Notes: generated from the letters alone by a model not told the origin. Positions 15,631 to 24,590 are shown, counted from the stretch's first letter. The stretch: 64,000 nucleotides of DNA from Paraburkholderia dinghuensis (GCF_003837865.1 NZ_RQIS01000001.1:1-64000); one strand, 5' to 3'. Numbers and translations are program-made.

Positions 15631-16323
15631 TCAGGTGCCGCCCGACGAATCGGTATAGGTCGTGTTGTCCAAGAACACGCCGACGATAGAACCATCGACT
15701 TGACTCACTGCGCAAAAAAGGGTTGTGGAATCGTAGTTGCCGCCCCCGACATAAGGCGCGGGAGCGGTGGAATACGACACAACCACGTATGTCCCGCTAA
15801 TGTTGGCCGGCATCGATACAGCATACATCGTGCCGTTAGCGATCCTAACAGTGCCTGATTGCCCTAAATACGGGGCAACCCACGACTGCGGTACCACGGA
15901 CGCGGGCGGATTGTCTACCGCGTCTACTATCCAATAAGGGTAGAGGCTGGTGGCAAGGTTCATGCAGATGTACACCGCGGCGGCAGGTGTCGGCGCGGGC
16001 GGCCAACATCGCAACCCTACCCAGCTCGCCCCATCCCACGAGGGCGCTGTTGTTTGACTGTAACCACTCGGGCACCTCGGCGGTGCCTGATAGCTGCATT
16101 GCGGACTTGACCATCCGGATCCGATCCACTGTGACGCTGTTACCGTGGTCCATCCATCAGCAGTGGAACAGGCCGGTTGCGGCTGGGCAGCAGCGCCAAT
16201 CCGGCCCAGGCACGTCGAATCCTGATATCCCGCCACGCAGCCGACTGGTGCAGCTATCGCCTCAGGTCCAGCCAGGAGCAGCATGGCCAGCACACAAAGT
16301 CTCAAGATAAATACGTTAATCAT
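15631..16323 (-). CDS. Exported cysteine-rich protein of unknown function
   Basis: 230 residues with GGGAG just before the ATG. A Sec signal peptide (FILRLCVLAMLLLAGPEAIA, cleavage before APVGC) precedes a mature part with two related repeats: CSTADGWTTVTASQWIGSGW and CPSGYSQTTAPSWDGASWVG, each ending in a cysteine. The C-terminal half is beta-rich with no membrane anchor. The protein is probably periplasmic or surface-exposed, possibly linked to transfer because of its neighbours. No family is recognised. Confidence 0.55.
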   Translation of the reverse strand: MINVFILRLCVLAMLLLAGPEAIAAPVGCVAGYQDSTCLGRIGAAAQPQPACSTADGWTTVTASQWIGSGWSSPQCSYQAPPRCPSGYSQTTAPSWDGASWVGLRCWPPAPTPAAAVYICMNLATSLYPYWIVDAVDNPPASVVPQSWVAPYLGQSGTVRIANGTMYAVSMPANISGTYVVVSYSTAPAPYVGGGNYDSTTLFCAVSQVDGSIVGVFLDNTTYTDSSGGT

Positions 16324-16504
16324 TGCTCCCTCGTAGGTTGGTGCTTTTGTTTTGGTTGTTACCGGTCAGCCTTAGGTTTCACATCTCTCTCGTGGTAGCG
16401 GCCTGTGGGGCTTGTGGGCAGCAGCCGGCCGGTTGGCAAGGTGGGGCAACCCGAAGAGTTGTCCCGGCTTGTCAACCAGAGAGTGCGCAGCGCTCAGGCT
16501 GTCA

Positions 16505-16741
16505 CCTCGCGATGCGAGGCTGTCCACAAATCCACAGGCCAATCGCGGTGTACAGCAAGTTGTTTACGGGCCATAGCCAGTAAAAGAAAGGTAGAAAGAA
16601 GGTAGAAGGAAAAAATATCCAATTTTCCCTAATCAAATCAAATCGTTACAGATGATGCGTGCGACGCCATCCCGATACGAAGCGACGCCATCCCGACACG
16701 AAGCGACGCTATCCCGATGAGGGCGCGACGCTATCCCGAGG
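16505..16741. other. oriV: Candidate plasmid replication origin (oriV) with four iterons
   Basis: Four direct copies of GCGACGC(C/T)ATCCCGA start at 16661, 16682, 16703 and 16725, spaced 21-22 bp (two helical turns). The last two overlap the 3' end of the initiator gene. Next to them is an AT-rich stretch (about 16590-16650). Two DnaA-box-like sequences follow, CTGTCCACA (16520-16528) and AAATCCACA (16528-16536), behind a CCTCGC/GCGAGG hairpin (16505-16519). Iterons, melting region and DnaA boxes beside a TrfA-type gene make up a typical theta origin. Sequence 16324-16504 holds no gene. Confidence 0.7.
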
Positions 16742-17710
16742 CTGGAGCCGCAGGACAAGCTGCGGCTTGCCTTTGGTGCTGTCCTCAATATTCCCTTTGG
16801 CAATGATCTCCAGTCGCTCCATTTCGCGCACGGCACGATCGAGGGCGCCTCGAAAGTCCCGCATTCGTCCTCCGTACTCCGTCTTGCCCTTGAGCCAATC
16901 TAGCGCGTACCGCTGCACCGGGTCGGCGGACGTGGCCACCAGCCTTTGCAGGGTCTTGGCCATATCCAGCCCGCGCCCGATCTGCATCCGCTTGTCCCAG
17001 TCGATCAGACTGTATTCCCGGTTGCCGAACATCAGTACCCATCGGGGATCCAGCGTGTAGCTGTACGTCTCGGTGTCTTCGTCGTAATGGAAGTCGCGGA
17101 GGACATGAAAAGCCAAGGAAGAGCCGATCTTGTACCGGGTGGAGCCGTCCGGCTTCTTGGCCTCGACGTAGAGGGTCCCCTCAGTTAGCGCCCGGATTCG
17201 GCGCTGTAGCCACTGGTAATCGTGCTGGCCCGTGTTGCGCTTGAGCTTGCGCAGCAACTCGGCGCGAACGAGCGGAACAGGCGTCCCCATCGGATAGGGC
17301 CGGGCATAGAAGATCAGCGCCATGATGATTTCGCCGTCTGCCTCGTCCAGTTGTTCTCCGGTGTACTCCAGCACGCAATCCGACCGGCTGACCATAACGG
17401 TCTGCCGGTGGAACTTGCGCCGCCCTCGCGCAATCGGGGCAATGAGACTCGATCGATTCAGATGATTCGGCATCGCACCGATATCGAAGCCTGGCAGGAA
17501 CAGTTGCTGAGGCTCCTCGGCGGCCTTTTTCTCGAGCGTAGCTGCGACCGCAGCCGTCTTTTCCTTGAGCCACTGCATAGAATCTCGGCGTACCGGGACA
17601 CGATGCGGATGACGGCGCGGCGCGTGATCTGCTCGCGCAAATGTGTCTTCAGAATCGTCCACGACGCCAGCCTGAAGGGGCAGCAATTCGTTGTCACGCT
17701 CCATCGTCAT
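16709..17710 (-). CDS. trfA: TrfA-family plasmid replication initiator
   Basis: 333 residues. The segment from about 85 (QQLFLPGFDIGAMPNHLNRS) through RGRRKFHRQTVMVSRSDC and the winged-helix region with QWLQRRIRALTEGTLYV match the TrfA initiator family of IncP-type plasmids. TrfA binds iterons and loads the host helicase. The start at 17710 has no clear ribosome site; an ATG at 17704 is equally good. The 3' end runs into the iterons. The first 80 residues are poorly conserved and basic, as in TrfA. Its presence means the integrated element can probably replicate when excised. Confidence 0.85.
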   Translation of the reverse strand: MTMERDNELLPLQAGVVDDSEDTFARADHAPRRHPHRVPVRRDSMQWLKEKTAAVAATLEKKAAEEPQQLFLPGFDIGAMPNHLNRSSLIAPIARGRRKFHRQTVMVSRSDCVLEYTGEQLDEADGEIIMALIFYARPYPMGTPVPLVRAELLRKLKRNTGQHDYQWLQRRIRALTEGTLYVEAKKPDGSTRYKIGSSLAFHVLRDFHYDEDTETYSYTLDPRWVLMFGNREYSLIDWDKRMQIGRGLDMAKTLQRLVATSADPVQRYALDWLKGKTEYGGRMRDFRGALDRAVREMERLEIIAKGNIEDSTKGKPQLVLRLQPRDSVAPSSG

Positions 17711-17727
17711 ATTGTTGCGCCGCTACG

Positions 17728-18003
17728 TTACTGCTCGCCCGTCTTGCGCGGTCGACCTCGGCGCTGCGCGACAGAATTAAGGCCGTTCAGCCACTCGCGT
17801 ACGTCCCTCGCACGCCAGCGTACGCACCGGTGTTCGGTCATCGCTGGCTGGGGGAGCTTGCCTTTCGAATTTCGCTCGTAGAACGCCCCCGGCTTGATCC
17901 CCAACAGGCAGGCAAATTCCTTGGGCGAAATCAACGCGCTCGGATCCAACCGAGCAAACGTCACCCTGAAGTCCTCAGTAGCGCGATTTCCCTCGACGGC
18001 CAT
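17728..18003 (-). CDS. Small helix-turn-helix (excisionase/AlpA-like) protein
   Basis: 91 residues, 17 bp upstream of the trfA-like gene on the same strand. ISPKEFACLLGIKPGAFYER (residues about 25-44) is a winged helix-turn-helix in the style of MerR/AlpA excisionases, followed by CVRWRARDVREWLNGL, the usual wing and C-terminal helix. A basic tail (RRGRPRK) follows. Genes of this type act as excisionases or as regulators of replication genes. The inverted repeat at 18019-18046 in front of it is a likely target. Confidence 0.65.
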   Translation of the reverse strand: MAVEGNRATEDFRVTFARLDPSALISPKEFACLLGIKPGAFYERNSKGKLPQPAMTEHRCVRWRARDVREWLNGLNSVAQRRGRPRKTGEQ

Positions 18004-18018
18004 TTGTGCACCCCATAT

Positions 18019-18046
18019 GAATCATGTAATCTCATTCACATGATTC
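18019..18046. promoter_or_regulatory. Inverted repeat between divergent genes
   Basis: GAATCATGT (18019-18027) and ACATGATTC (18038-18046) are perfect 9-bp arms with a 10-bp spacer, placing the arms about two helical turns apart. The site lies in the 88-bp gap between the helix-turn-helix gene and the rightward gene at 18092. It is a likely operator controlling both. Confidence 0.65.
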
Positions 18047-18091
18047 GGCATGACACACACACCGCACACGGCGTATAAGCGAGGGTTTCGG

Positions 18092-19060
18092 ATGGCCCGG
18101 CAACGAAAAGAAAGCGATGAAGACCGGCAGCAGTCAGCTATCTACTTGGCAAATTGCCTATGGAAAGGTAAAGACCGCGAACTAAAGGCGCAGGAAATAG
18201 TTGAAGGTCTGCTTGGTCTGCCTAAAGAATTTTTTGCGGACCACATGTACGTCAGGCGGACTCGCACCAGGAATGGCCCGGGCCCGCTTAAGGTGCGCGG
18301 CCTACATGAAGTGGACTACGTTGTCAAGAGCCAACTTGGCTGCGACAAAGGTAGATTGGACGAGCAATACGTCTTTGAACTCGGTCTTCGGCAGCTGCTT
18401 AACAGAAAACTCCCTCCATCAGGCATTGCGCGCCTGCTAAGTCGTCGGCACGGAGCTCAGGTGATTTTTGAAAAAGGCTGCACCCGCATGCGCGGAGGTC
18501 ATTTGCCTGAAACGAAGCCAGGTAGGCCAAAGAAATGGACGAAAGTGACTCCAGCGGAAGCTCGCGCTGCACTGGAAGAATGGATCGATGAGATTGAAGC
18601 CTACGGCTGCCGAGTGATGGATGCGGAGCAGTGGCTGGATTGGTTCAAGTACGCCGATCCAGCAGAAACGATGGAAGTATTTCTGCAGACTTGGGCCGAT
18701 GCTTGGCCGCTCGGAGAAGCGCCCTGCCCGCCGATCTATGGCCTCGACCTTGAGTTGTGGGAACACAATGGGATGTTGGGCAGCACCGCGTTTGTTGATC
18801 GCCTGATTCTCGTGACGGAAAGCGATATGCCCTACAGCGTCTACCATGCGCGGTTTGAGCAACCCAAACGGAAATCCAGCCTCTGCAGCCCCGAAATCAC
18901 TGCTGAGCAGTTTGATGGCGATGAATGGGAGACCGAGTGGCACGGCGACGATATCGGCGCGCGGGCAATCGACCGGAACGCTCAAATTGCGCGGTCAGAG
19001 GCGGATGCGGCGACGCTGATCGATCGTACGCGCCGGCGGAAAAGTGGCGGAGTGAACTAA
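18092..19060 (+). CDS. Hypothetical protein at element right end
   Basis: 322 residues from the ATG at 18092, chosen because GAGGG lies 8 bases upstream; a longer frame starts at 18050. A basic N-terminus (MARQRKESDEDRQQS) is followed by a helical region with ARLLSRRHGAQVIFEKG and a KPGRPKKW stretch, an AT-hook-like DNA contact. The C-terminal half is acidic and Trp-rich. No family is recognised. It is the last gene before the tRNA fragment and is divergent from the replication genes, so a role in element maintenance is possible. Confidence 0.6.
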   Translation: MARQRKESDEDRQQSAIYLANCLWKGKDRELKAQEIVEGLLGLPKEFFADHMYVRRTRTRNGPGPLKVRGLHEVDYVVKSQLGCDKGRLDEQYVFELGLRQLLNRKLPPSGIARLLSRRHGAQVIFEKGCTRMRGGHLPETKPGRPKKWTKVTPAEARAALEEWIDEIEAYGCRVMDAEQWLDWFKYADPAETMEVFLQTWADAWPLGEAPCPPIYGLDLELWEHNGMLGSTAFVDRLILVTESDMPYSVYHARFEQPKRKSSLCSPEITAEQFDGDEWETEWHGDDIGARAIDRNAQIARSEADAATLIDRTRRRKSGGVN

Positions 19061-19169
19061 AGACCTGTACTGAATTTAGCTGATGCTAGCTGAGCACTAT
19101 CGGAGAAAATTCCTTATAATCATAAACATGCGTGCATCGAGACTTGATGCAGCGGGGCTAGTTTCTAGG

Positions 19170-19214
19170 TTCACACGGCAGGGGTCACTGGTTCGATCCC
19201 AGTACTACCCACCA
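19170..19214 (+). other. Attachment site: 3' half of tRNA-Val(CAC)
   Basis: The sequence starts in the anticodon loop (TTCACAC, anticodon CAC) and continues with the 3' anticodon stem GGCAG, variable loop, T-arm ACTGG-TTCGATC-CCAGT, acceptor strand ACTACCC and ACCA. The 5' half of a tRNA is absent: the bases upstream cannot form the D-arm or the GGGTAGT acceptor strand. This is what integration into a tRNA 3' end leaves behind. The duplicated partner and the intact tRNA should lie left of this window. Confidence 0.75.
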
Positions 19215-19244
19215 GATTCATGGGTATGTTGGAAGCCCGAAGAA

Positions 19245-19284
19245 CAAAGGCCCTGCGACGAAAGTCGCAGGGCCTTTGTCTTTT
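19245..19284 (+). terminator. Terminator downstream of the tRNA-Val fragment
   Basis: A perfect 15-bp stem (CAAAGGCCCTGCGAC and complement) with a GAAA tetraloop, followed by TCTTTT. It is probably the original terminator of the tRNA-Val gene, marking the chromosomal side. The remaining sequence up to 19564 shows no gene. Confidence 0.9.
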
Positions 19285-19564
19285 CCTGGTGCTATTTCCT
19301 GGTATTGCTGAAACCCACGGCAACCCTATTCACCAGATGTCGCGTGAGCGGTAACTATCTCTGCAGCAGGTGTCGAACGCTGTTCCGTGCCCGTCGACCG
19401 CCAGTTCGCCACGCGACGACGCAACATGCACCAGATGCCAGGCGCTGCCCGGCAAGCGCCGCGTAGCCCTGACCCGATGAGCGAAGCCCGCGCGGAACTT
19501 GTAGCGCGCGGCCTCGCCCCCTGGCAAACGGCAACTTCTGGCTACCGTGCAGCTCCAACCAGAA

Positions 19565-20329
19565 TTAGCCTTCGCTCTTGATCCGATTCTGGATATGCTC
19601 CGCACGGCTCGGCGACGACGGGTGGGAACTAAGCATCGAACTGGCTCCACCGTCCAGCGTTGCGAGCTTCTGGAATGCCGTCACAAGACCCTCCCGCTTC
19701 ATCCCCTGTCGCTTCAGGAGATCGAAAGAGTAGTCATCAGCTGCGCTTTCTTGTGATTGAGAAAACTGCGCGTTGACGAACTTCTCAGTGAGATCGCCAA
19801 GCTGCGATTGGCTCAATGCGCTCGCCATTGAATTGCCGGTCGCACCCGCCGCGGTTCGAGCCGCGCTCACGGTATAGGCCGTCTGCATCGCCTTTTTCGA
19901 ATGACCCAGGGCAACGTGACCCATTTCGTGGCCGATAACGCCGCGGAGTTCGTCATCGTTCATCATGTCCATCAAGCCGCTGTAGACACGAACGCATCCG
20001 TTCCCCATCGCCCACGCGTTGACGTCTTTGGTCATATAGACCTTGTAGTTGATCTTCTGACCGTTCAGCGTCATGTCGCCAAAGCCCTTCATCACACGCG
20101 TGAGACGCTTCGCGTAGGCACTGCCGGACGCGGCCACTTTCGACTCGGCATCGCTTGCTTTGCATGCCTCACCCGATAGCGCCACGATGTCGCTGTCGGA
20201 TAGCGTCGCGGCCTTGAAAAGGTTCGTGCCAGCGGAAACCGCAGCATCAGGATTGATACCCTGCATTCCGCCGCAGGCACTCAAAGCGATTGCGAAAGCA
20301 CCTGCAATGCACGCCTTGTTCATCTTCAT
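19565..20329 (-). CDS. M48-family lipoprotein metalloprotease (LoiP/YggG-like)
   Basis: 254 residues from the ATG at 20329, chosen because GGAG lies 7 bases upstream; two other ATGs are in frame nearby. A signal sequence ends in the lipobox LSAC, so it should be a lipoprotein. The catalytic HEMGH motif is near residue 134, and ESAADDYSFDLL supplies the third zinc ligand, as in M48 peptidases such as LoiP. It probably degrades misfolded envelope proteins. Length and layout fit the family. It is the first chromosomal gene to the right of the element. Confidence 0.85.
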   Translation of the reverse strand: MKMNKACIAGAFAIALSACGGMQGINPDAAVSAGTNLFKAATLSDSDIVALSGEACKASDAESKVAASGSAYAKRLTRVMKGFGDMTLNGQKINYKVYMTKDVNAWAMGNGCVRVYSGLMDMMNDDELRGVIGHEMGHVALGHSKKAMQTAYTVSAARTAAGATGNSMASALSQSQLGDLTEKFVNAQFSQSQESAADDYSFDLLKRQGMKREGLVTAFQKLATLDGGASSMLSSHPSSPSRAEHIQNRIKSEG

Positions 20330-21717
20330 TTCCATACTCCTCTGCTTGGTGTGGTTGTGTTGCTCAGCGAAAAGCCGCGCTATTTATCAAGCAACCCCAT
20401 TTCTTTTCCCAGAACCGAGTTTGCGCATGAATTCGTCGGTATCCGGTCAATCTGAATGCGTAGCTGACTGATTATGAGATGGACCTCAAACTGGCCGTTC
20501 AGCCTAACATGGCTCACGATATAAGCATTTTTTGATATGCGACCACTAATCAGCCATTTGATACGAGTCAATTTGATTCAGATTCGGCTCAACTCCCCGT
20601 TTACCGATATTCGCTATGAATTCGCGGCCTCCGTCTAAACCATTTCAAGAACCATATTTTCAGGATCGAAGGGTTATCTATAAAAAACGGACGGCAAGGG
20701 GCTACTCTGATGAATTTGACGCGGCACTGAAAACCATCAACGCGCCCGGTGCCCAATGGTCGCTAAGGAGCAGCCGGAATCGCTGCAGGCTGGATGAGAA
20801 TTCGGATGGGGTTTGAATCGAAAATATGTTCCGAATAAACTCCGCCCGCGAACGCCGTAAAATTAATATGCTCGCAGATCGAACCGCACTCGATTGACAA
20901 TCAACAGGACGATTTCCTACGCACACCATCCAGAAATTCCGTCATTCCACACCAATTCACAATACGTGGATCGAAATGAATACCGACGCTCGTTATTTCC
21001 AAATATAAATAAAAGCGGCAACTCCAGGAAAGTCGTAAATCGATTCCGCTTCTTTGGCGGAAACCCGTCGAATTGGCACCAACCCTCGCAGTCCGCCTCG
21101 CGATTTGGGACACACCCACCTCGAATCGATCACAACGCCGGCATTCAGTGCAAGTGCATCGTTCCTCTATGAAAGAGTACGGACCCGAAACCGCTTAGAC
21201 GGATTTGCATCCGGTGGTTTGTTCGCCTCGCCTGGCATAGCGCCGCCCCGTCTTCACTGCCGCGCAGTGGCCGCCAGCAGCACTCAACAAGCGATGCCTT
21301 AAACCAGGGATCATGGTCGACGATCGACCAGTCAGCGAAGTCGGCAGTTGCATCTGCATCATCCCGCAGCACCTCCCATACGATCCCGGCAACGCCCGGC
21401 GACCTGGCGCTGGGCATCGTCGCGATGATTGGGGCGATCTCCTCGCTGTACGCGCTACCCGCGCGCTCAAGCGCTGTGACCGCATCGAGCAGAAGTCACC
21501 CCGCCCTGACAGACTCCCCGCGCCACGGCCCGCCGGCGACGTCCACCACAAATTCGCGAAATGTTGTAGCCAGGCGACATCTGCGCGAATTCTTAACAGA
21601 TTTTTATTCACCGGAAATATCATCGCCGCGTTACCCAGCGCGCGGGTCCTTACCGACCGAGCGGGTTCCAGAGCCAAGCCGTCGCATAGCGACGGCTATA
21701 ACTAATTTGGGGATCAC
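20330..21717. other. Long stretch without a convincing gene
   Basis: I find no gene with both coding character and a start site. A 66-residue rightward frame (20616-20816) and a leftward frame around 21145-21460 exist. The latter reads ALERAGSAYSEEIAPIIA and then FADWSIVDHDPWFKASLVE in a coding-like way, but it lacks a start and meets a stop upstream, so it may be decayed. The last part holds the upstream region of the porin gene. Confidence 0.4.
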
Positions 21718-22836
21718 ATGAAAAAGACCACCGCCGCAATCGGCGCCGCCTTGCTTGCCCTCTCCGCCCAGTCTGCCTTTGCGCAGAGCTCGGTTACGCT
21801 GTACGGCATTGTCGACACCAGCATTCGCTACCTTTCTAACGCAGACAGCCAAAACAACGGCCAAGTGGCAATGGGCGTAGGCCCGGTCACCGGCAGCCGC
21901 TGGGGCCTCAAGGGTTCGGAAGATCTGGGTGGCGGCCTCTCGACGATTTTCCGCCTCGAGAACGGCTTTAATTTGTGGAACGGCGCATTCGCGAGCTCCG
22001 GCAACCTGTTCAACCGCTCGGCGTATGTCGGCCTGAAGAGCGACAAGTACGGTCAGCTGACCTTTGGTCGCCAGAAGACGCCGTTCTTCGACGAATACGG
22101 CGACACGTTTGACCCGCTGACCCTCGGCAACTACTGGCAAAACAGCTGGATCTACAACCCGATCGGCCCGTTCCTGTACAGCAACAACTCGGCCAAGTAC
22201 ACCTACGCGATCGGCGGTCTGAGCGTGAAGGCGATGTACGGCTTCGGCAATACCGCAGGTAGCGTCGGCCAGAACAGCATGTACGCGTTCACCGCAACGT
22301 ATGCGTATGGACCGGTGGAGGGTATCGTTGGCTGGCAACAGAACGACACGCCCAAGGTGAACAACGCTTTCAAGAGCGCCGGCACGGGCAACGGGAAGTG
22401 GAATCAGGTCAACGTAGGTGTGGTTTATACGGTCGTTCCGGCGGTGCGCCTGCTCGCTGGCTGGCTGCACTCGCAGGACAACACGGGCACGGTTGACAAC
22501 GCCCAGGCTCAAGCAGGCCTCCCGGCCACCGCGAACGTGAGCCCGAACCGTATCGACGACAACTTCTACCTCGGCACGACCTGGCAAGCCACTGCACCGC
22601 TCCTGGTTACCGCTGTCGGCTACTACGGCGAAGCGCGTAATGCGGCATTGCTCAACGGTGGGCTCGGTAATGGCAAGAACTATTCGGCCACGGTGCTGGC
22701 TGAGTACTCGCTGTCCAAGCGCACTGAAGTCTATGGCACGGTTGACTATACGCACGGTACGGGCGCATACACCATCGACTATCCGGGTCGCAACAACCAG
22801 ACCGGCGTCGCTGTCGGCCTGCGCAACATCTTCTGA
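21718..22836 (+). CDS. Gram-negative trimeric porin
   Basis: 372 residues: signal peptide (KKTTAAIGAALLALSAQSAFA, cleavage before QSSVTLYG), then a 16-strand barrel typical of Burkholderiaceae porins. Landmarks are SSVTLYGIVDTSIRYL at the mature N-terminus, GSRWGLKGSEDLGGGL, the loop-3 region FDEYGDTFDPL, and the C-terminal VAVGLRNIF ending in phenylalanine, which the BAM machinery recognises. It allows diffusion of small solutes through the outer membrane. A strong terminator follows. Confidence 0.95.
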   Translation: MKKTTAAIGAALLALSAQSAFAQSSVTLYGIVDTSIRYLSNADSQNNGQVAMGVGPVTGSRWGLKGSEDLGGGLSTIFRLENGFNLWNGAFASSGNLFNRSAYVGLKSDKYGQLTFGRQKTPFFDEYGDTFDPLTLGNYWQNSWIYNPIGPFLYSNNSAKYTYAIGGLSVKAMYGFGNTAGSVGQNSMYAFTATYAYGPVEGIVGWQQNDTPKVNNAFKSAGTGNGKWNQVNVGVVYTVVPAVRLLAGWLHSQDNTGTVDNAQAQAGLPATANVSPNRIDDNFYLGTTWQATAPLLVTAVGYYGEARNAALLNGGLGNGKNYSATVLAEYSLSKRTEVYGTVDYTHGTGAYTIDYPGRNNQTGVAVGLRNIF

Positions 22837-22878
22837 TGTTCTGCCCGGCCACGTGCCGGGACCGCTGATACAGCACGG

Positions 22879-22912
22879 AACCGCATGCGTGAAAGCGCAT
22901 GCGGTTTTTTTG
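22879..22912 (+). terminator. Porin terminator
   Basis: An 11-bp stem AACCGCATGCG/CGCATGCGGTT with a TGAAAG loop is followed by a run of T. Confidence 0.9.
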
Positions 22913-22998
22913 TCTTCAGCGGCAACACAGATTCGCGAAGGCCTGGTGCCGCGAACGTGCCTGGCGTCGGGACTCCGCTGCCCGTAACGCCTTGAGCG

Positions 22999-23793
22999 CT
23001 ACTGCTGCGCGGCCGCAGGACGCTGCGCGGTCATCCAGCCGTCGATATCATCGAGCACCCGCTTCTCAATACCGAAAAAACCATGCGGTGAACGCCCGCC
23101 ACAGTTGTCGGTGCCGTCGCTCGAATCCTCGGCGACGAACGTCATGCCGTAACGACGGGCCAATTGCTCTCCGCCTGAAAATAGCGCAACCGGGCATCGG
23201 TCATTGCGATTCGACACGACCAATACCTTCTTCGGATCGGCGTTGCCAAAGCTGAGCACTGATATGCCCGGCTGACTTCTGCTCGCGATAGTGACTGGAG
23301 AAGTGAGCACATAGAGATCGGCCAGTCCCGCGTCGTTGGCGAGAACGCTGCCGACTGTCACCGTTCCACGGCTCGTTCCGGTCAACACCACCAGGGCCCG
23401 CGGAAAGCGCTTGCGCAGTTCAGCAACGACAGCGCGCTGATCGGCGAGGCTGTCACCGCTCAGGCGGTATTGGTCGTCCCCACCGTCGGCGTGGTCAGAA
23501 GGCATGTCGACAAGCGCCACGGCGTAGCCCTTGTCGATCCAGTAGTGCGCCGTCCGGATCAGGAAGTTGCCCTGATAGGCGGTTGCGCCCGTCGAGTCGA
23601 GCTTGATCGCCCCACTACTCCCGCTATAAAGCGCTACGGCGAATGGCGGATTCTCAATCGGCGACTCAATGAAGATGCCCTGCGTCACGCCGGACCGCGT
23701 CGAGAGCGTCACGAGGTCGCCATGATCGAGCGGAGCCGCATAAGCGTGCGCGGCGATGAACATCGCCGCCATCGCGCGGCAGATGCGTTTCAT
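22999..23793 (-). CDS. Secreted alpha/beta-hydrolase
   Basis: 264 residues with GGAG 9 bases before the ATG. A signal peptide (MKRICRAMAAMFIAAHAYA) precedes the hydrolase domain. The nucleophile elbow is GTSRG, an acidic residue follows in NRNDRCPV, and the histidine lies in SPHGFF near the C-terminus, giving a Ser-Asp-His triad in the right order. The substrate is unknown. Single gene facing the porin; the two probably converge at the terminator. Confidence 0.75.
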   Translation of the reverse strand: MKRICRAMAAMFIAAHAYAAPLDHGDLVTLSTRSGVTQGIFIESPIENPPFAVALYSGSSGAIKLDSTGATAYQGNFLIRTAHYWIDKGYAVALVDMPSDHADGGDDQYRLSGDSLADQRAVVAELRKRFPRALVVLTGTSRGTVTVGSVLANDAGLADLYVLTSPVTIASRSQPGISVLSFGNADPKKVLVVSNRNDRCPVALFSGGEQLARRYGMTFVAEDSSDGTDNCGGRSPHGFFGIEKRVLDDIDGWMTAQRPAAAQQ

Positions 23794-24075
23794 TAGTGAC
23801 GCTCCGTGAAATGGTGGGTAGCAGACATACCGCGATACCTGATGCGAACGCTGGCGAGTATTCGCACGATCCGAAGCCGGGACGGGTGAACGTATCGGAA
23901 TGGTCCGTGGAATTCCGGCCCCGCGCCGACCGATATTTCAACACACATCAGTTCGCTACGCCGCGTCACTCATGTCGGATCGCCGTCGTTCCGCCGGACC
24001 GCTTCTTGTCTTTCTGAACTCGTGACCACGGAGTATTCAGATGAGCCTGCATGCAGCCCCGTCCCCGTCGACAAG
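23794..24075. other. Intergenic, no gene seen
   Basis: Upstream region of the hydrolase gene. No convincing frame in either strand. Confidence 0.5.
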
Positions 24076-24405
24076 TCACATCTCATCGGCTTCCAAAGTA
24101 TGAATGCCGTCAATCAACTGACGACCTCGATCGTCGATCGTTTCGTCGTGGAAGACCAGAAGATCGCGCAGTGCTGCCGAAAGTGTCGCGACGGCATGCG
24201 GCGTCGAGGGTAGAAATGGCCACACATGCAGGAGATAGACGAGAGGAATGAGTTCACGGCGCTCACACCAATGATCGAAAAGCGCGATGCACAGATCATC
24301 GACTTGCCGACGCACGCGGAAGTCGACGGCAAGACAATGCGAGCTCGCGTCACCTCGGGCATATGCGAGTTCAAGGCCGTTTCGGCCGCTGGGGATGAGT
24401 TTCAT
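24076..24405 (-). CDS. Hypothetical protein
   Basis: 109 residues from the ATG at 24405 (MKLIPSGRNGLELAYARG), with GAGG about 9 bases upstream; a longer frame starts at 24441. The sequence has a basic beta-rich N-terminus and a helical C-terminus (LIPLVYLLHVWPFLP, then HAVATLSAALRDLLVFHDE). Coding character is better than that of the surrounding frames. I do not recognise the family. Confidence 0.5.
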   Translation of the reverse strand: MKLIPSGRNGLELAYARGDASSHCLAVDFRVRRQVDDLCIALFDHWCERRELIPLVYLLHVWPFLPSTPHAVATLSAALRDLLVFHDETIDDRGRQLIDGIHTLEADEM

Positions 24406-24499
24406 TTTTCTGGCCTCAAGGCAGCTATCTGATCCACGCATGCAGGCACTCCAGGGTCGACATAGTTGCGCGTTCCGGCGGGGTGATACTCACCCGACC

Positions 24500-24590
24500 T
24501 TACGCCACACCAAACACGGTTAGCTCCTCGTACAAACTCTCCATCGCAGCTGCCGATTGCTCGACAAGCGACGTATTGCGTTGAATCGTT
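24500..24590 (-). pseudogene. C-terminal remnant of a methyl-accepting chemotaxis receptor
   Basis: On the minus strand the frame ending at the TAA at 24500-24502 reads QRNTSLVEQSAAAMESLYEE. This matches the end of chemoreceptor signalling domains, where TQQNAxLVEQxxAAxxSLxEQ precedes the C-terminus. No frame connects it to the rest of a receptor: a stop lies just upstream. The receptor gene appears to have been lost here. Confidence 0.5.

Noticed and set aside
19139..19214. A complete tRNA gene at the element end
   Set aside because: The 5' half does not form an acceptor strand or a D-arm; only the 3' half of tRNA-Val is present.
21631..22755. A 374-residue minus-strand frame opposite the porin
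   Set aside because: A GC shadow of the porin gene.
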